NCBI GenBank assembly: GCA_020086605.1
Contig: JACBWW010000020.1
Location: forward strand, 19,441,250 to 19,505,249
Origin: Lanius collurio
Taxonomy: Eukaryota; Chordata; Aves; Passeriformes; Laniidae
Length of the DNA: 64,000 nucleotides
Direction: 5' to 3'
A program made the translations under genes and the position numbers. The notes under the pieces were generated by a model. The model did no database searches. It was not told where the DNA came from and saw nothing but the letters and a program-made list of their open reading frames with translations. Shown here one piece after another: positions 48,958 to 62,862 of the stretch (its first letter is position 1; every line of letters begins with the position of its first letter).

Positions 48958-49135
48958 TGAATGAGGTGTTAATTATATAGGGGGGTTTTTGCTATTGCTG
49001 AGCAGGGCTTATACAGAGCCAAGACCTTTTCTGCCACATTGGTGAGGAAGTTAGGGGTGCATGGGAGGCTGGGAGGAGACACAGCTGGGACAGGTGACCC
49101 CAACTGACCAAAGGGATATTCCAGACCTTGTGATA

Positions 49136-49140
49136 TCATG
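49136..49140. repeat. Target site duplication TCATG, left copy
   Basis: Identical to 50050-50054; the duplicated bases lie inside the older LTR. Confidence 0.85.
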
Positions 49141-50049
49141 TGTCTTGGTTTGAAAAGACAGATGTCTGTTAAGGAAGACAGGAGCCTCCCTTGAAGTGAA
49201 GGATGCAACCCCCTTCTCTCTGAATTAATATAATTTTGAAATTAAGGGGCTTTCAGGCAAAGATATAAAGAATAGGAATAACAGTTCTTTACTAAAATAC
49301 AGATATATAAACGGCAAACAAACAACAATAACTATAGTGGTGACAACAAACAGAACCACAAACCCAGCGCAGCCTCTCTCGGCTGTCAGGCCCTTTCCCC
49401 TCTGGTGCAGTTCCAGTCACAGCCGGCAGGGGCGCTGGCGGCTCCCGGTGAGCAGGGCAGGTGCGATGGTTCCCCCGCGGCTGCAGGGGGCGCTCCAGAG
49501 CGAGCTCGGGGAGCACGCAGTGATGGCGGCCTGGGATCCGGGCAGGGATGGAAGAAAGGCTTCACAAACCTCCCTGGGCAGCTGATCCTGGTGTCTGTCC
49601 GGGCTCTCCTGGCCAGGCAGGCTGGAGCAGCAGTAGGAGCACAAATTCCAGGTGGCAGGCGAGATGTATCGAGCTGTGGTAGGAATCCCCGGAGGTCTCG
49701 GCAGGCAGGACGGGCAGGGCTGCAGAGCAGCGAAGGCTGAGGCAGCAGGGTCTGCAGCTCAGCTCCCAGCGAGGCAGGGAAGGACAGGTTTGGGATCCCG
49801 GGGTTTCTCCAGCAGACAGGAAAAAACGGCAGGAAAACCTGCAGTTCTGATGAGAGTGGTCTGCCCATCTGCCCACCAAATCACGAGTGCCCAGCACACA
49901 TCCAGGTGAGGACAGTAGCCCCGGATGGGCTCCTCCCCTCCGTGGCCAGTTCTTTTGTTTCCCCCAAGTACCCAGCAATTTGTTGTCTCGGTAACATATA
50001 TGGGAGACAATTCCTCAAGAGAATAAAGGCAACTCCCAAAACCCCAACA
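49141..50049 (-). mobile_element. Nested solo LTR, 909 bp
   Basis: It runs from TGTCTTGGTTTG to CCCCAACA and is bounded by TCATG duplications on both sides, which is clear evidence of an insertion into the older LTR. The minus strand is taken as sense because the TATATA box (plus 49304-49312 region) and a poly(A)-like AGTAAA read there in the right order before the terminal AAACCAAGACA. The middle (49400-49850) is GC- and CpG-rich and generates several overlapping open frames on both strands that are not genes. It resembles LTRs frequent in passerines; 5-bp duplications suit ERVL. Confidence 0.85.
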
Positions 50050-50054
50050 TCATG
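50050..50054. repeat. Target site duplication TCATG, right copy
   Basis: Identical to 49136-49140. Confidence 0.85.
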
Positions 50055-50360
50055 TCAGTATATAAATTGGGGGAAAGAAGGAGGAAAGTAGGGACATTTA
50101 TATTCCCAAGTCACTGTTGTACATGATTGGGCTCTCTTGGAGATGGGCGAACACCTGCCTGCCCAGGGGAAGCAGTGAATTAATTTCTTGTTTCCTTTGC
50201 TTGTGTGTGTGGCTTTTGATTTCCCTATTAAACTGTCTTTATCTCAACCCATGAGTTTTCAACCTTTTAACCTTCTGGTTCCTTCCCTGATCCAGCTGGT
50301 GGGGGAGTGAGTGGCTGTGTGTGGCTTGGTTGCTGGCTGGGGTTAAATCAGTCTACCAAA

Positions 50361-52269
50361 ATTCAATATCATCTAAGGAAAAACAAAACTAAATCAGAGT
50401 ACTAGGAAAAAAAAAAGGGGAAAAAAAAAAACTATATTTGATAGATTGCATCAACAAAGTTCCAATTTTATTTCTACTCTTATCATGCAATTATAATGCT
50501 TTGTTCATCACACCTGGACGCTGATTCTTCTGGATAACACTTTCTATATGTGAAGTGAAAAAAATTACTTCTTACAGTTAGTGTAAGAAATTATGGTTAT
50601 GGGTATAAATAACAGAAAATAAAAAAAAGGGCGTGTAAGAACGCATTACTGAGGAGACATAGAAGCCTTTTAATTTAACTCAAGCTCACAATATAGCTAT
50701 CATGGATTGCAGACTTTGGCTTCCTGGCACGTAAATCAAAACAAAAACTGACTTCAGCTGCTCACCTATAAGCACCAAGTGCCATATGGGACCTGCTGAA
50801 ACATCAGCATGAGGTTGGCAGATACAGTAGAGAACCTGTGGGAAACTCACTCCCTCCTGGATATCTATCTGGAGACTCAGCAGTAGACCCCACAGCACCT
50901 AAGAGGCTCTAGATAAATAGCTTAGGCAGTGGAAGAAAGTCTCAGGAGTCTTCAGTGCTGGTAAACTTAGCAGATTTTCCTTCTGACAGGAAACTGTAGC
51001 AATGCACTCGAATTGGGATGAAACCTGAGAGTTATACCAAAGCCTTAATGATGTCAGAGGAGGCAAAATAAACACAGATGTGTAGGATTTTTCTGAAACT
51101 AAGAAAAAACCTTCTAAAAACTGACTCAAAAGAAAGAACTTTTAATGAAAATTTGAAGTGATTGTGATATTGTTTACAGTAACTTATAGAATCACTTTGG
51201 GTTTTGTAAACAAGACAGAAAAAAAAAGAGAATAAACTAAACCTCAGATAGATAAGGTTAGACTTAGAGAATTAACAAAATGCTTTTTTCAGACAGATAG
51301 TAGAACAGAAATTCTGCTTTTCCTATAATTAATTCTGTGTTGAAAAGTATAGCATTTTACATACAAAATTAAAAATTGATCATGAACTACAGAATATTCA
51401 GCTGTATCTGTAAACTGGCTTTTTTTAATGAGATCATCCAGACCTCAGGTTAGACTTTAATAGCAAAGACACTAAACCGTTTGTGCTTATAATGGGATGA
51501 TAGATTCACTATTGTAGGATTAGTAGAATTAGTAATGGATTAGTAATAGTAGAATTAGTAATGAATTTGGAATTGAAGAATGTTTTTAAAACCTCTCTAG
51601 CTTTATTTAAATCACTGATTCTCTGAAGATGCTGTCTCTCTATTGACTACACAAAGCTTTTGTTCAGGCTACAAGAAAGGGACAAATCTAACTCCAGGGA
51701 TTTATTTCATTTTACATAAAGCTTCTTCAGTATCTACTTTACTTTGCATGTTTTATAATCCAAAATTAACAGTTTCTTTAATCCTCTAGTCTTTGACAAG
51801 TACAAAATACAATAAAATTATTATTTTCCACTTTTTTCACAAACTGTTTTACAACTGTTTATATTACTTCTGATTACTATTATCTAAAATACTTTTCTAA
51901 ATACCAGTAAAAACAAATTAAAGCTAATCTTCTGCTGAAATTTTCATTGCTATGGATTCATTGTCAAGATGGCTACCTTAAACTTTCTAAATTTTGAATT
52001 GGAAAACAATGTACTACTAACTGATGAAAAGACTGGGGGCTAAGTAAAAGTCTAAATATGAACTATTACCAGAGGATAAATGATCATATCTACATGAATT
52101 TTTAAAAGTGGAGGTGAAAATAACCAGAAAAATATCTTCAGAATACTTAGCCCTTTTCACCTATAGTATACCTAAAACAACTGACAGATAAATTTTATTA
52201 GCACTACCATAATCTGAAATGATATTTTTTTCTTTACAGATGTATTCAAAAAGATGTTAAGAAACCATA
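50361..52269. other. Gene-free AT-rich DNA
   Basis: No gene. Contains a small 26-bp-period duplication at 51521-51563, in which TAGTAGAATTAGTAATG occurs twice. Confidence 0.6.
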
Positions 52270-52720
52270 ATATCCCAGCTAAAGTGGCATTCTGATGCAA
52301 ATTTATTAATTAGGTGTCTTTAAATAGAAAATATTTTTATTTAAGCGACTAAAAAATCTTTCCAGTGCTTGTGGTATCTATCCAGCCTTTTCTACTTAAA
52401 CTCCTTTTAATGTCTGACTAATTGACGGTCAGGCACAAAATTAAAGCCTCACACTCTGTCTTGCTAATTCAAGACATACATAAAATTTGATTCAAACAGA
52501 ATAAGCCACCACATTTTGCATTAGAAAGATGTCAAAGTCCTAAGCCTTTTCTAATAAATAACTCCGGCATTTACAAGGGAAGGGGAACAGCAGCGCAATA
52601 ACAATTTGTCTGGCATCAGTCTGTTCAAAATTCCTTCGAAGGCGCGTTGAGAGGGAAGTCTGCAGCGCAGTCCCCCAGGAGGCATTGGCATGTTTCATTA
52701 TGACAGTCCTTGGCAGCTCA
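52270..52720. other. Candidate conserved non-coding element
   Basis: AT-rich sequence with homeodomain-type cores (ATTAATTAGG near 52305, CTAATTGACGG near 52420, AACAATTTG near 52600). CpG-containing words such as GAAGGCGCGTTGAG and GCAGCGCAG lie in a region where neutral avian DNA has usually lost CpG. This texture is typical of developmental enhancers, but a single sequence cannot show conservation. An overlapping minus-strand open frame (52540-52881, 113 codons) has no recognisable domain. Confidence 0.3.
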
Positions 52721-55700
52721 TCAGTTCTACTCAGGAAGTGATCGGCCCCTTCTAGCAACCAAACTAATTTGTTTCCTATTCCAGCTTTTAGATTCCACAC
52801 CCTCTGGCCTTGTTCTTTTCTCTCCAAAGCATCCAAGGCAAACAATCCCATCTGGACTAGACACCGGGCTGTCCAAGCCAACCCTTAGCAAGGGGCAAGT
52901 ATGCATCATACCCGACAGCACCTATTTGCTGCTGTGAACACAAGAACTTGAAGGGAAAAGGGATGGCAACCACTTTCCTTGATGGTTAAAGATTTTTCAG
53001 TAAACTCCATAAACATCTGTCAAATAGTTTAAGAGGAAAGCAGGCTTGACAGATATTTTTAATGTTGTTCTCTTCTGATGAAATGTTAATGTCCTTAAAT
53101 TCATCACTTTTTGGCCTTTCAGCACAACAGTTTTGAGCTACCTTCAGAACAGTGCTCCATGAATGGAGACCCTTGATATCTTTCTTTATTTAAATTTTGA
53201 TCAGAGTGTAATTTCTATGATGCTTCCTTAGCTACAGTTCTGAATTAAATTACATTGATTTGTATCATCTTGGTATTAAGTATGCAGGTGCAAGTAAGCC
53301 AAAACACTAAGTTTCTGTACTGACATGAGCAACTTTGCATAAGTAATCTTTCACTGATATTGCCACAATGAAAATTTTCTGCCTTTAGCCAAATAAAAAC
53401 CATGAGATGCCCCTCTAGAATGGTTTGAAAGTCAAAGCATTCCTGCCAAAATAGACAGGAATCCTGTTCAGTCACATTTTCCTTGGTTAGTATGATATAG
53501 GAGCTTAATACCTGGGATAACTCATTAATTGTGAAGTACCGGTTCCAGAAAATTGATAGCAAATGCTTGTCCCTAATACTGGAATTTTATTCAAGGTCTT
53601 TGTATGTTCTCATTTTCTTCTGATTAATTTTAACAGATTATTTCAAAAATAACTACTTTTACCCAAATGTTAGATATTTAGCCATGAGAAATGCTATAGT
53701 AATAATTCATGCAAGGATACCCACAACTATTAATATTTGTTGTTTGGAATTGTTAACGGGTTTAATGAAGGTGATGGAGACTGTCCATCTCATTTCTGTG
53801 ATCTAGGAGCAGGAGCTGCTGTGTCACCACTGAGCCTGTCATTATAGCATATTTATATGTTTTTTCTCTGCAACTTTTTAAACTGTATTTAGTAGATTCA
53901 CTAATAAATGTCTCATCTGTGCCAAGAAGACACAAAGAAACCATTAAAATTCACACTCATGTAGTGTTTAATTTAAATCTATATGCGCAGTTGCAGCTAT
54001 CTGCACAATTACCTTGCCTGATCACAGGAGAGGAGGAGGAGGCTTAGCTTGAATCTGAGTTTGAGAAAGGACTATGATTCTGCACACAGGTGAAGGATTT
54101 TCTACCAAAAGATCTCTAAAATGGCATTTCCCAGGGCTACTTTTCTCTTTGCACCCTGATCATCAAGGAAGTGCACGCAACAGGTGCAGCAGCAACCGAA
54201 AAATAAACACAAATGTATGCTCCACAATACCCTGTTTACAATTCAACAATACTTCATCCAGTCCCAAGAAAACTCCTCTTAAGAATGACATGGATTGCAA
54301 AAACTCAACTAAACTCTAGAACCTAGCCTTATTGTCAATATTTTTAGTTTTCTTGGTTTTTTTTTTTCTAACTAAGAGTCTATTTTATCGATACAGCTCT
54401 TTGAAACCAAGAGTTGCTCAATTCCACATGAATTCCACAATCATTAATCATGAACATGACAGCGAAGCTCCTTGGACAATAGGATGTACCTTCCTCTGGA
54501 TGTAATGCAGACAGTCAATGAATAATGGACAGGATCACATCTTAAGTCTGTTGATTTTGCTATATAATCTCTCCAGGTATAAATGTTGCACCTTTTTTTT
54601 TTTTACTTCATGCAGATGTAATTTTACCTCCTATTACAGGGCCCTACTTAACTCTCTGAACTTGGAAACCTCAGCTCAAACAAAAGTTTGTAACCATTAA
54701 TCATTTAGAGAAAATATTTTTCACCAGCATTTCATTTCTTTCTGTACTAACATCCTGCTACTCTGCTCTCAATGCAATGACAGCTTGCCCTTGCACAGGA
54801 AACACTCAAAAGGAAAAGCTGGGTCAGAAATAGAAACAGCACCGACAGTTTATCTCGCCCAAAACTGCACGCTTCAGGATAAATTCTTTTATTGCAATAG
54901 GCCTGGGCTGTGTACTGCAAACCACCCTTCACCCTCAGTATGGTAGTGCCATCTTTAACTGTTTAGGGGCAATTTTGGTCTTTGAATTCTCTTCTAAAGA
55001 TCATTTCTTTCAAAAAGAAATTGTTAATTTGACCAGTATTTCTAATCTTTGATGCATCATTTTAAATTGAAATAATCTATTTATCAGTCTAAACAAATGC
55101 ATTGTGATTCAAAATATTGGTCTGTGTTTATAAACAGTACAACAGTCTTCAGCTTTTCTCTTCTGTGACAAATGTGGTAAACCTTAACATGATGAGAGAG
55201 AGAAAGACAGAATGCAATAATGTGATCAAAGCAGTGATGGAAAAGTAATAGCGTGTAGTTACTGTCAGTGACCTGATTTCAAGGGAAGGTTCTCAGTAAA
55301 TGCCTGAATCTACTTAGAGCATATCAGCAGAAAGAAGAGATTCCACAGAAAGAAAATCTTAAAGAACTAAGATTTATAGATCGTGCATCAAGGTTCTGAA
55401 AAAAAAATGCAATAATAAATCTTAGTTATTCACAGGTATGTAGAATTTCACCACTCAGACAGTTGCCAATATAAGATTTACATATAGGATTATAACACAT
55501 TCTTTCAGATCACTGTTCTTTAGAGATAAAGTCTCTGGTTGCCATTATGACTCATATAGATTTGGTTATATAAACTGGTCTCCATCACCTTTTTTCTAAA
55601 GTGAGTTTCTGCATTATACTAACTAAAATAAGTGAGACTCTTGGAAAAATATAAAGCTGTAAAATACACAGTAGTCTCTGTACCTTGCCCAAATTTTGCT

Positions 55701-56376
55701 CAAAATAGACTATGTACCACATCCTAAATCTTGTCATCCAGCAGTGTTAAACCTAAAAATACAGACATAGAAGCACTCCAAGAGGTCTGATTTTTTTCAC
55801 ACAGTGTTCTGGCAGCTCAGCTGAAGGGACAATGACCACCTACTGCTGTGGCACCAAAGGCAGCTGAACAAAATTTCATCGTGTATCTGCATCTGTACCA
55901 CATTTTTCATTTACTGCCAGGAAGACTGAAAGCAATTCAAAAAGTTTAAAATTTTGTTTAGAATCTAGCCCTTAAAAAAAAATATTTAGTTATTTCTCTA
56001 TTGACAATGAATTCTGAATGAAAATAACCACAGACATTGAATATCTTGTCAAACATTTAGGATTCCAGGAGGAGGAAAAGGTTTATAGCTCTTTTCAGAT
56101 TCTGGGATCATTTTCCATCTCTCTTAAAATCTTTCCCATGCCATTTTTAACTAATCATCTAAGTCTGTTCATTGCATCCTCCTGTGAATTTTTTTTAAAC
56201 TATGAGCAGTCTCCAGATGTTTTTCTAAAATTCCATGACCCATATGCAAAGCACTGGATCATATAAAATCTTAGTGGATCCTAATTAAGGTGTTGTCACA
56301 AATAGTTTGAAAATTATTTGATTAAGTAATCTGTGTTAAAAGAGATTTCCATGCACTGTCAATAGCTTTGCATCAT
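52721..56376. other. Gene-free AT-rich DNA
   Basis: No gene or recognised repeat. Confidence 0.6.
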
Positions 56377-57000
56377 AATCATAGAATACCATAGAATCAC
56401 AGAAAATGTGGAGATGGAAGCGACCCATCAGTATCAACGAGTCCAGCTCCTGGCCCTGCACAGGACAACCCAAGAATCACACCGTGTTCCTGGGAGTATT
56501 GTCCCAATGACTCGAACTCTGCCAGGCTTGGTGCTGTGACCACTCCCTTGCAGAGCCTGCTCCAGTGCTCAACCACCTTCTGGGTGAAAAATCTTTTCTG
56601 GATATCCAACTTAAACCTCCCTAATAGTTTCATATCTTTTTTATATTGTGGCACCCAAAACTGCCCCCAGCATTCAAGGTGAGGCTGCCCCAGTGCAGAG
56701 CAGAGCAGGACAACCCCCTCCCTTGCCTGGGTGGTGATGCTGTGCCTGATGCACCCCAGGACACACTGACCCTCCTGCCTGCCAGGGCACTGCTGCCTCA
56801 TGTTCAACTTGCCATCAACCAGGACCCCCAGGTCCCTCTCCACAGCTCTGCTCTGCAGCCTCTCATTCCCTGATCTGTACACACAACCGGGGCTGCCCTG
56901 TCCCAGGTGCAGAAGGCCACACTTCACAGTGTTAAACTTTGTATGGTTGGTGACTGCCCATCTCTCTAATTTGTTGAGGTGTCTCTGCAGGGGCTTTCTG
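56377..57000 (-). mobile_element. CR1 LINE with ORF2 remnant
   Basis: It starts CATAGAATACCATAGAATCAC (terminal repeat), then continues through the whole CR1 3' untranslated region and into ORF2. The minus strand translates to ERDLGVLVDGKLNMRQQC, then VLGCIRHSI and LLCSALGQPHLECWGQFW, the C-terminal end of the CR1 reverse-transcriptase protein. One frame remains open over 176 codons (56397-56927), but it lacks the catalytic core and is a truncated relic. Confidence 0.9.
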
Positions 57001-59781
57001 AAATGTAACTTCTACCTCAATGTAATTAGAGTCCCATCATTTCACTTAATTTCCCTCACTTTTAACTCCTGTGCCAATCTAGTTATATTCAGTCATCACT
57101 TGGCCCTGTAACCAAAGAGTTATAGACTCATACAGGAAACAAGCTGTTAGAACCATCTGATTTTTGACTTTTCACTGTCCTTCTCCTAGATTACAGTGCA
57201 GTAAACACCCATACCTTGACAAATAGCTACTCATGATATCACTTCATTTCAGTGACATGCATCTTGTTCTCATTGAGGTCACTCAAAAAATGTTTTTAAT
57301 CTTGCTGGTTTGGTCAAAACATCCTCTACTTTAATTCTCCTGCTATTTACAGCCTTATAAAGTTAATACAGTTGCCTGATTTTTAGGCTCCAGAATAATT
57401 TAAGACTTCCTCAATTTTGTAACTTTGTCTTCTTCACCTATAGTGCCTTTATTTTCTATAATCTCACAGAATCCAAATTTCCTCTCTTTGGGAGTTGAAC
57501 ATGACATTATTCTTGATTTCTTAAAATATTCTCTGTGCTAATTCCTAAATATAGTCTTATAAAAAGGGAAGAAATAAATTTACACATATAGGCACCATTT
57601 TTAGTCTTCACAAGTGTACAAAAAAATTATTCCAGTGACCTTATCATTGTACTTACTTTCTTTCCATGCATTCAATCTTCATTTTAATTGTTTTTCGTAT
57701 ACCTAATATGAACTCAGGTTCTTTTGAAGAAATAATCACACATATATAAGTTCATCTTTGGGGACTTTTTGAAAAGATCATACTGTTTGCAAAATTCACC
57801 TAATCATATTCAGATTAGAAATCATGCATGCACCTTGTGAAAGTGATTAGTATATGCAACAAATATCGAGGAAAATAATACTTCCCATATTTTCCGCATG
57901 TTAAGAAACCTCAACCTTTTTTTGGTGGTCTTCTAGAGCATTTAGAGCATTTCAGTCTGAATCTCGCTTGTTGCAAGTTTGATGATCAATTCCTCTACCT
58001 AGGTACTGATTGTGTCTTTTACTTCACAGACTCTTCAGGTGTATGTTTCATTTCAAAGTGTAATTATGTCAGTTCACACCTCAACACTATAGTCATGGAG
58101 ATTTCAAAGAAACAATAAAATAGCAATTAAAAGTAGTATATTTCAATGCAGCTCACTATGCATATGATACACAGGACATCTTTGAACTTGATAAAACAAC
58201 CAATTCATTTCTGTCTTTGGATAATATTAAGTGTCTGTTAATACCACAGCTATTCCAAATGCATTAATCCAATGGTGTTTTCTTTAGAAACAGTTCTTTC
58301 AGGGTAAAATTTTAACTGGGGCTGATAGTGGAATATTCACAAAAGTTTCAGCACCCAGATCAGTGAGACACATCTAGAGGAGAGAATTTTCATTGGAGCT
58401 GGCTTCACAACTAACCTCAGACTTAATTCTGTAAATCTTATTCTGGTTTAAGCTTTAGTCTCACCTTTCCATTGGTAAAATAAATGGAAACATAAATCAA
58501 ACTTGTTTTATAAATCTCTCTCATTTTTCTTGAAGCTACTATCTAGCAAAAAGGCAAACTAGATTTCTGAAGGTTATTCAAAACTTGTTTGTGAGTTCTG
58601 AACTAGGTTTTTTCAGTTTCCAAGTTCTATTGTACAGGGACAATGTAGATAATATGAATAACTGATATCTGTTTCTTTCTTCTGATACAAAAATAACCTT
58701 TCCCTCCTCCTGTGAGGTATTTGTAACTTATTGAAGCAAATAACTGAATCCCTTAAAATATGTTTCTCATCTTGATTTTTCAGGGTCATAAGCTATGAAA
58801 TCAGAAAAATAAAGAGCTGTATGCATTTTTTAACATCTTTCAAAATTAACAATAACAACTATATTTTGCTATATCGACTTAGCAAGGTGGCTTTCACCAG
58901 GCCTAACTTTACAGTGTGCAATTATGACATTCAGTTTTCAGTGTTGGTTTTTTTCTCTTTAAAGTACTTGAAAAGCGGCACTTGGGAAATTTCCAAGATT
59001 TCATTAAATCTTGGCCCTAATATGAGCACAGAACTCCCACTGGTTTCAGCAGGTCCTGAATTATCATTAATGTCTTTCAAGAACTCTTATCCCAATAATT
59101 TAAATATAAAACATATATAAAATATATTAATTAAAAGGTGTTTTTAATTAATTATACTTTTCCAAAATCTTCAGAGAGGCACAACTTCTGGCTTTCATTT
59201 CTCAAAGAGTCTAACAGACAGGTCCTAGAACTACTGAGTTAGTGTCAGAATCCACATTACTTGCTCTGCACTTGAGGATAAATATTAATTTTATGTAATA
59301 AAGGGCCTAAAACTGTTGTTTCATTCTGGATTGGGCTAATATTTCATTTTAAACAGAAGAAAATAGTCAAGAAGCTCTCAAAACATATGTCTTTTCCCTT
59401 TCAATTCTCTAAATAATGAATTTGATGTTACAAACAGCTTAGCCCCAAAACCAACAAAATAGAATTAAATTTTTTACAGTGCTTGACAAAAAGTAGAGAG
59501 CATATTGAAACATTTTTTTCTCTGAAAAATCAGAATATACATATATTCCACCCAGATTTTTACCTTAAGATTCTTAGTTTCCAAAACTGAGACTCCCTCG
59601 TCAGAAAAAATCACAGAGAATAAACCACAGTATTTTTTATTGTGTTTATCACAGACAGTTTGGACATTCAAGAAATTTTTTCATGTTGTTTCTTTCATAA
59701 AAATCGGGAACAGTCTAAGTAGTAAGGAAAAATATTTATGGAGTGTATAACCAGTAAAGCACAGAGGGATGAGAACCACAA

Positions 59782-59787
<6 letters not shown>

Positions 59788-59816
<29 letters not shown>
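59788..59816 (+). repeat. Poly(A) tract, 29 As
   Basis: Uninterrupted run of As directly preceded by AATAAATT. It could be the tail of a processed insertion or a simple repeat; no flanking target duplication was found. Confidence 0.9.
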
Positions 59817-59818
<2 letters not shown>

Positions 59819-62800
59819 AGCTGGAGACCTGAGATAAACTTATGTAACTAAACTCTATCCTGTGCATAGGTGCACTGGGGAATGGTGATGTTATACAGAG
59901 GCTTTTCCCTCCACTGCACCCATAAAAAGTAGTGCCAAAACAAATTTCCTATTTGTCCTGAAGCAGGCAAGCACACAGAGTAGCAAGAAGAAAGCTTAGC
60001 TTCTTGTGTCAGCAAACAAAATGACCATGCTACTGACTGGATAGCATATCCCACTTCTAGCACATTCCCTACACTGTGGAGCAAATATTCTCTCCTTTTT
60101 TCACTGAAGAAGAAATTGCTTTGATTTTATACACTTTTGCTCCTCTACCACGAACAGTTTCTTACTCTGAGCACCTCTGCCCATAAAGAAAAGGCAGACA
60201 CCTGGTCACAGTGTGAGCAACCACTCTGGACTGCCACCCACTCTCTGCAGTTTAGCACTGTAGCTCTGCATGTAAAGTAAATCCCACCTATGAAGGCTGA
60301 ACTTCCTCATGCTCAGGTTTCTGCCAAAATCCTGCACCTGTAGGTGACCACTGACTTAGCCAGCACTAACCAATGGAGGAAGGCTCTTTTTCTATTGCCC
60401 ATAAACTCATCTGGCCTATGACATCACTTCTGTCTTCAAAGTACAGTAATGCAGAGTTACCTTGTCCTGACAGTAAATTCAGGGTACATTTTTAACCACC
60501 TCTTACTTTTGATAATTTGTTGAGGCAATTATTAAAACTCATCATTAAAATAATTTAAATAAGTTACATATACCAAGACATGCTGGGGGATACCAAAACA
60601 CTACCCAAATATCCTGTCTAATTAATTGTCAGCCTACATGTAGCTGTTACTGCAAATATCTTTATGTAGGTGGTAGGACACTCAACATATAAAGCTTTTA
60701 AATACTTCATCTAAATTACAAAGTAAATTGCTTAGCCAGAATTAAAACCCAGGCTTTCAAGAACTTGTCCAGGCCTTGTTCAAATATGGTTCAAATTCTT
60801 TCCCCATGAAGTAAAAGAATACTTTGGAGGAATACAGTAAATAACTTGTGGTGGCAAAGCAAACCACTCTAATCTTTTCTACAGAACTCTGTCTTTAGTT
60901 GCAGAGAAAAAAAATGTAAGCCCCGCTAAAAAGAAACTTTGTAGTATCTGCTTTTCTGGTCATGATCTTTTTATCCAATATGTTCTTGTTCTCATTGATT
61001 CATTAATTCTATGGAGCTACATGCAGGTTTGCATTCATTATTTTACCTGTTCTGAACTAGAATAGGTTACAAGGGTCAAAATCTCTATTTGAAAAAAAAA
61101 AAAAAGCAAACAACAAGCAGCATATGAGATAAGGCTGTACACAACAGCATTTGATGTATTACATCTCACTGGTATCTGACAACCCTTACTCCCAGGTGAT
61201 GCAATTCTTTTCTAATAATTTAGTCTCAGTCTATTAAAAGACAATTACAGATAATGCAGCCAGGCAAGTGCTGAAGGATGTCTAGAACAGTACTTGTATA
61301 AAGGTTATCAAAACACAATTCTCAAAAAAGAAGTGTATTATTGGTGTTTTAATCATTTCAGATAGAGACTGTTATATAGATTTTCTAAAGGATTGAACAT
61401 AACTAGAAGAAGCTGGAAATGGATTTCTTCCTTGCAAGTCATAATAATAGATTTATATATATATATAATATATATTTACTGCTAAGAATATAGTCAGTCA
61501 TTCAGAAGTCATCTTATAATATGTAGAGACTTGATAGACCTTCACAGACCTTCAAATCTGCTGTCACTTTGAATGTTACCAGACTTCATACTTCGCTCAA
61601 CTCCAGATGAACAATTATTTCCACATTGTGCAGAAATTAATACAAAACCAGAAGTATTCTTTGAAGCTTTTGTTCTGTGCTGCTGCAATACGGGCTTTTA
61701 GTTATGAGCTGACTATAGAATAAAATAGGACATTTAGTAGCATTCTGTTTCAGAAAACATTTCCGATAGGAGGGGTTGGGTTGCCCTTCTGAATGTGAAA
61801 ATCAGGGGAACTTAGAGCATGCTTACCTTTTTATCTTGATACGCATTAGCATTGTTTGGAATCATGGTTGTCACTGCAGATGGAAATTTAAAGGAACCAC
61901 CCCTGCTCAATAAGTCTCAGAGATGGCAGGTGTACTGCCATCCCATTGTCTTTAACCATATAGGTCAGCTTCACTGTCCAGCTCCAAAAGGGGCTTTTTC
62001 AAAAGGAAAGCTTCTCTGATAGGATCTGTATGTAAAGGATTTGTACAGTCAGCTGAATCTCCTTGCCCAATATGTTGGCATTTCACTACAGAAGCAGCCA
62101 TGAGTTTCAGCCTGTAGTGGCCACAGCCAGGCACACTTCAGCAAGCAAGGAGTCTGCACACATGTCCCATTTCCTGTTGCCAGCCAGACAAAGCAGTGAT
62201 TTTAAATTAGATTATTATAGTCTTTGGAATATATTGAAAAACTTTTCAAAGAGTTTTTTCAAGATTGGTGCAGATGTAAACCTAAACATGAATGCACATC
62301 TGAGCAGGAATTGATTGGGAGAGCTGTATAACCACATCTATTTATATGTAAAGGCACCTACAAACTTTAACTGTAGTTTTCTACACGTACCATGGACTAT
62401 CAAACAACTGGTATGGTACTGTGTCTTTGACCTTAGCTTTCAGGGAATCTGCCTGTTTGTTGGGGGATTTTTTGGGTTTGCAGAGGAAAGGAAACCATGA
62501 GAATGCATGGATGAACAGGACAGCTCTACCAGGGTCTTCAATGTTATCAAAAGACTGTTTTCACAAGCACAGAACCCCAGTATCTGCATTTCAAGAAGGT
62601 TAAACAGGAAGTATCTCTGTGGTACTCAGCCTCTATGCTGAGCCATTCATATAACCCTTCCTTTCCTCTGAACTTAACATGTTGATCTCAGAAGTGAAAT
62701 ATGCCATAAAGTCTTTAAAAATCAACATATTCCTGAATATACTGTTGATCTCTAAAATGTAGTAAATAGCATGCAATTTTCTTACAGTATGACCACCCTG

Positions 62801-62862
62801 CCTATAGAGTGTAGCTAAATTTTATAATTTCAAAAGCATTTCTTATCACCCATACTCATGTC

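Larger units (their letters stand above)
48901..50360 (+). mobile_element. ERVL-type solo LTR, split by a nested LTR
   Basis: The flanks of the 49141-50049 insertion join into one plus-strand LTR of a kind common in birds. The left part has CTGGTTTGGGCAGGGATAGAG, TTGCTGAGCAGGGCTTA and CCCCAACTGACCAAAGGGAT. The right part has a TATA box TATATAAA at 50059-50066, CCTGCCTGCCCAGGGGAAG, a polyadenylation signal ATTAAA at 50227-50232 followed by CTGTCTTTATCTCAACCC, and an end GGCTGGGGTTAAATCAG. Terminal bases are mutated and target duplications were not found, so edges are good to a few bases only. About 550 bp without the insert. Confidence 0.8.

Noticed and set aside
49386..49868. Minus-strand open frame of 160 codons and several overlapping frames on both strands
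   Set aside because: They lie wholly inside the GC-rich part of the nested LTR (49141-50049). Such LTR frames are non-coding and arise from low stop-codon frequency.
52540..52881. 113-codon minus-strand frame
   Set aside because: No recognisable domain. The region's texture is better explained as possible non-coding conserved DNA.
56397..56927. Minus-strand open frame of 176 codons
   Set aside because: It is the 5'-truncated C-terminal end of a CR1 ORF2 read into the 3' region, not a host gene.
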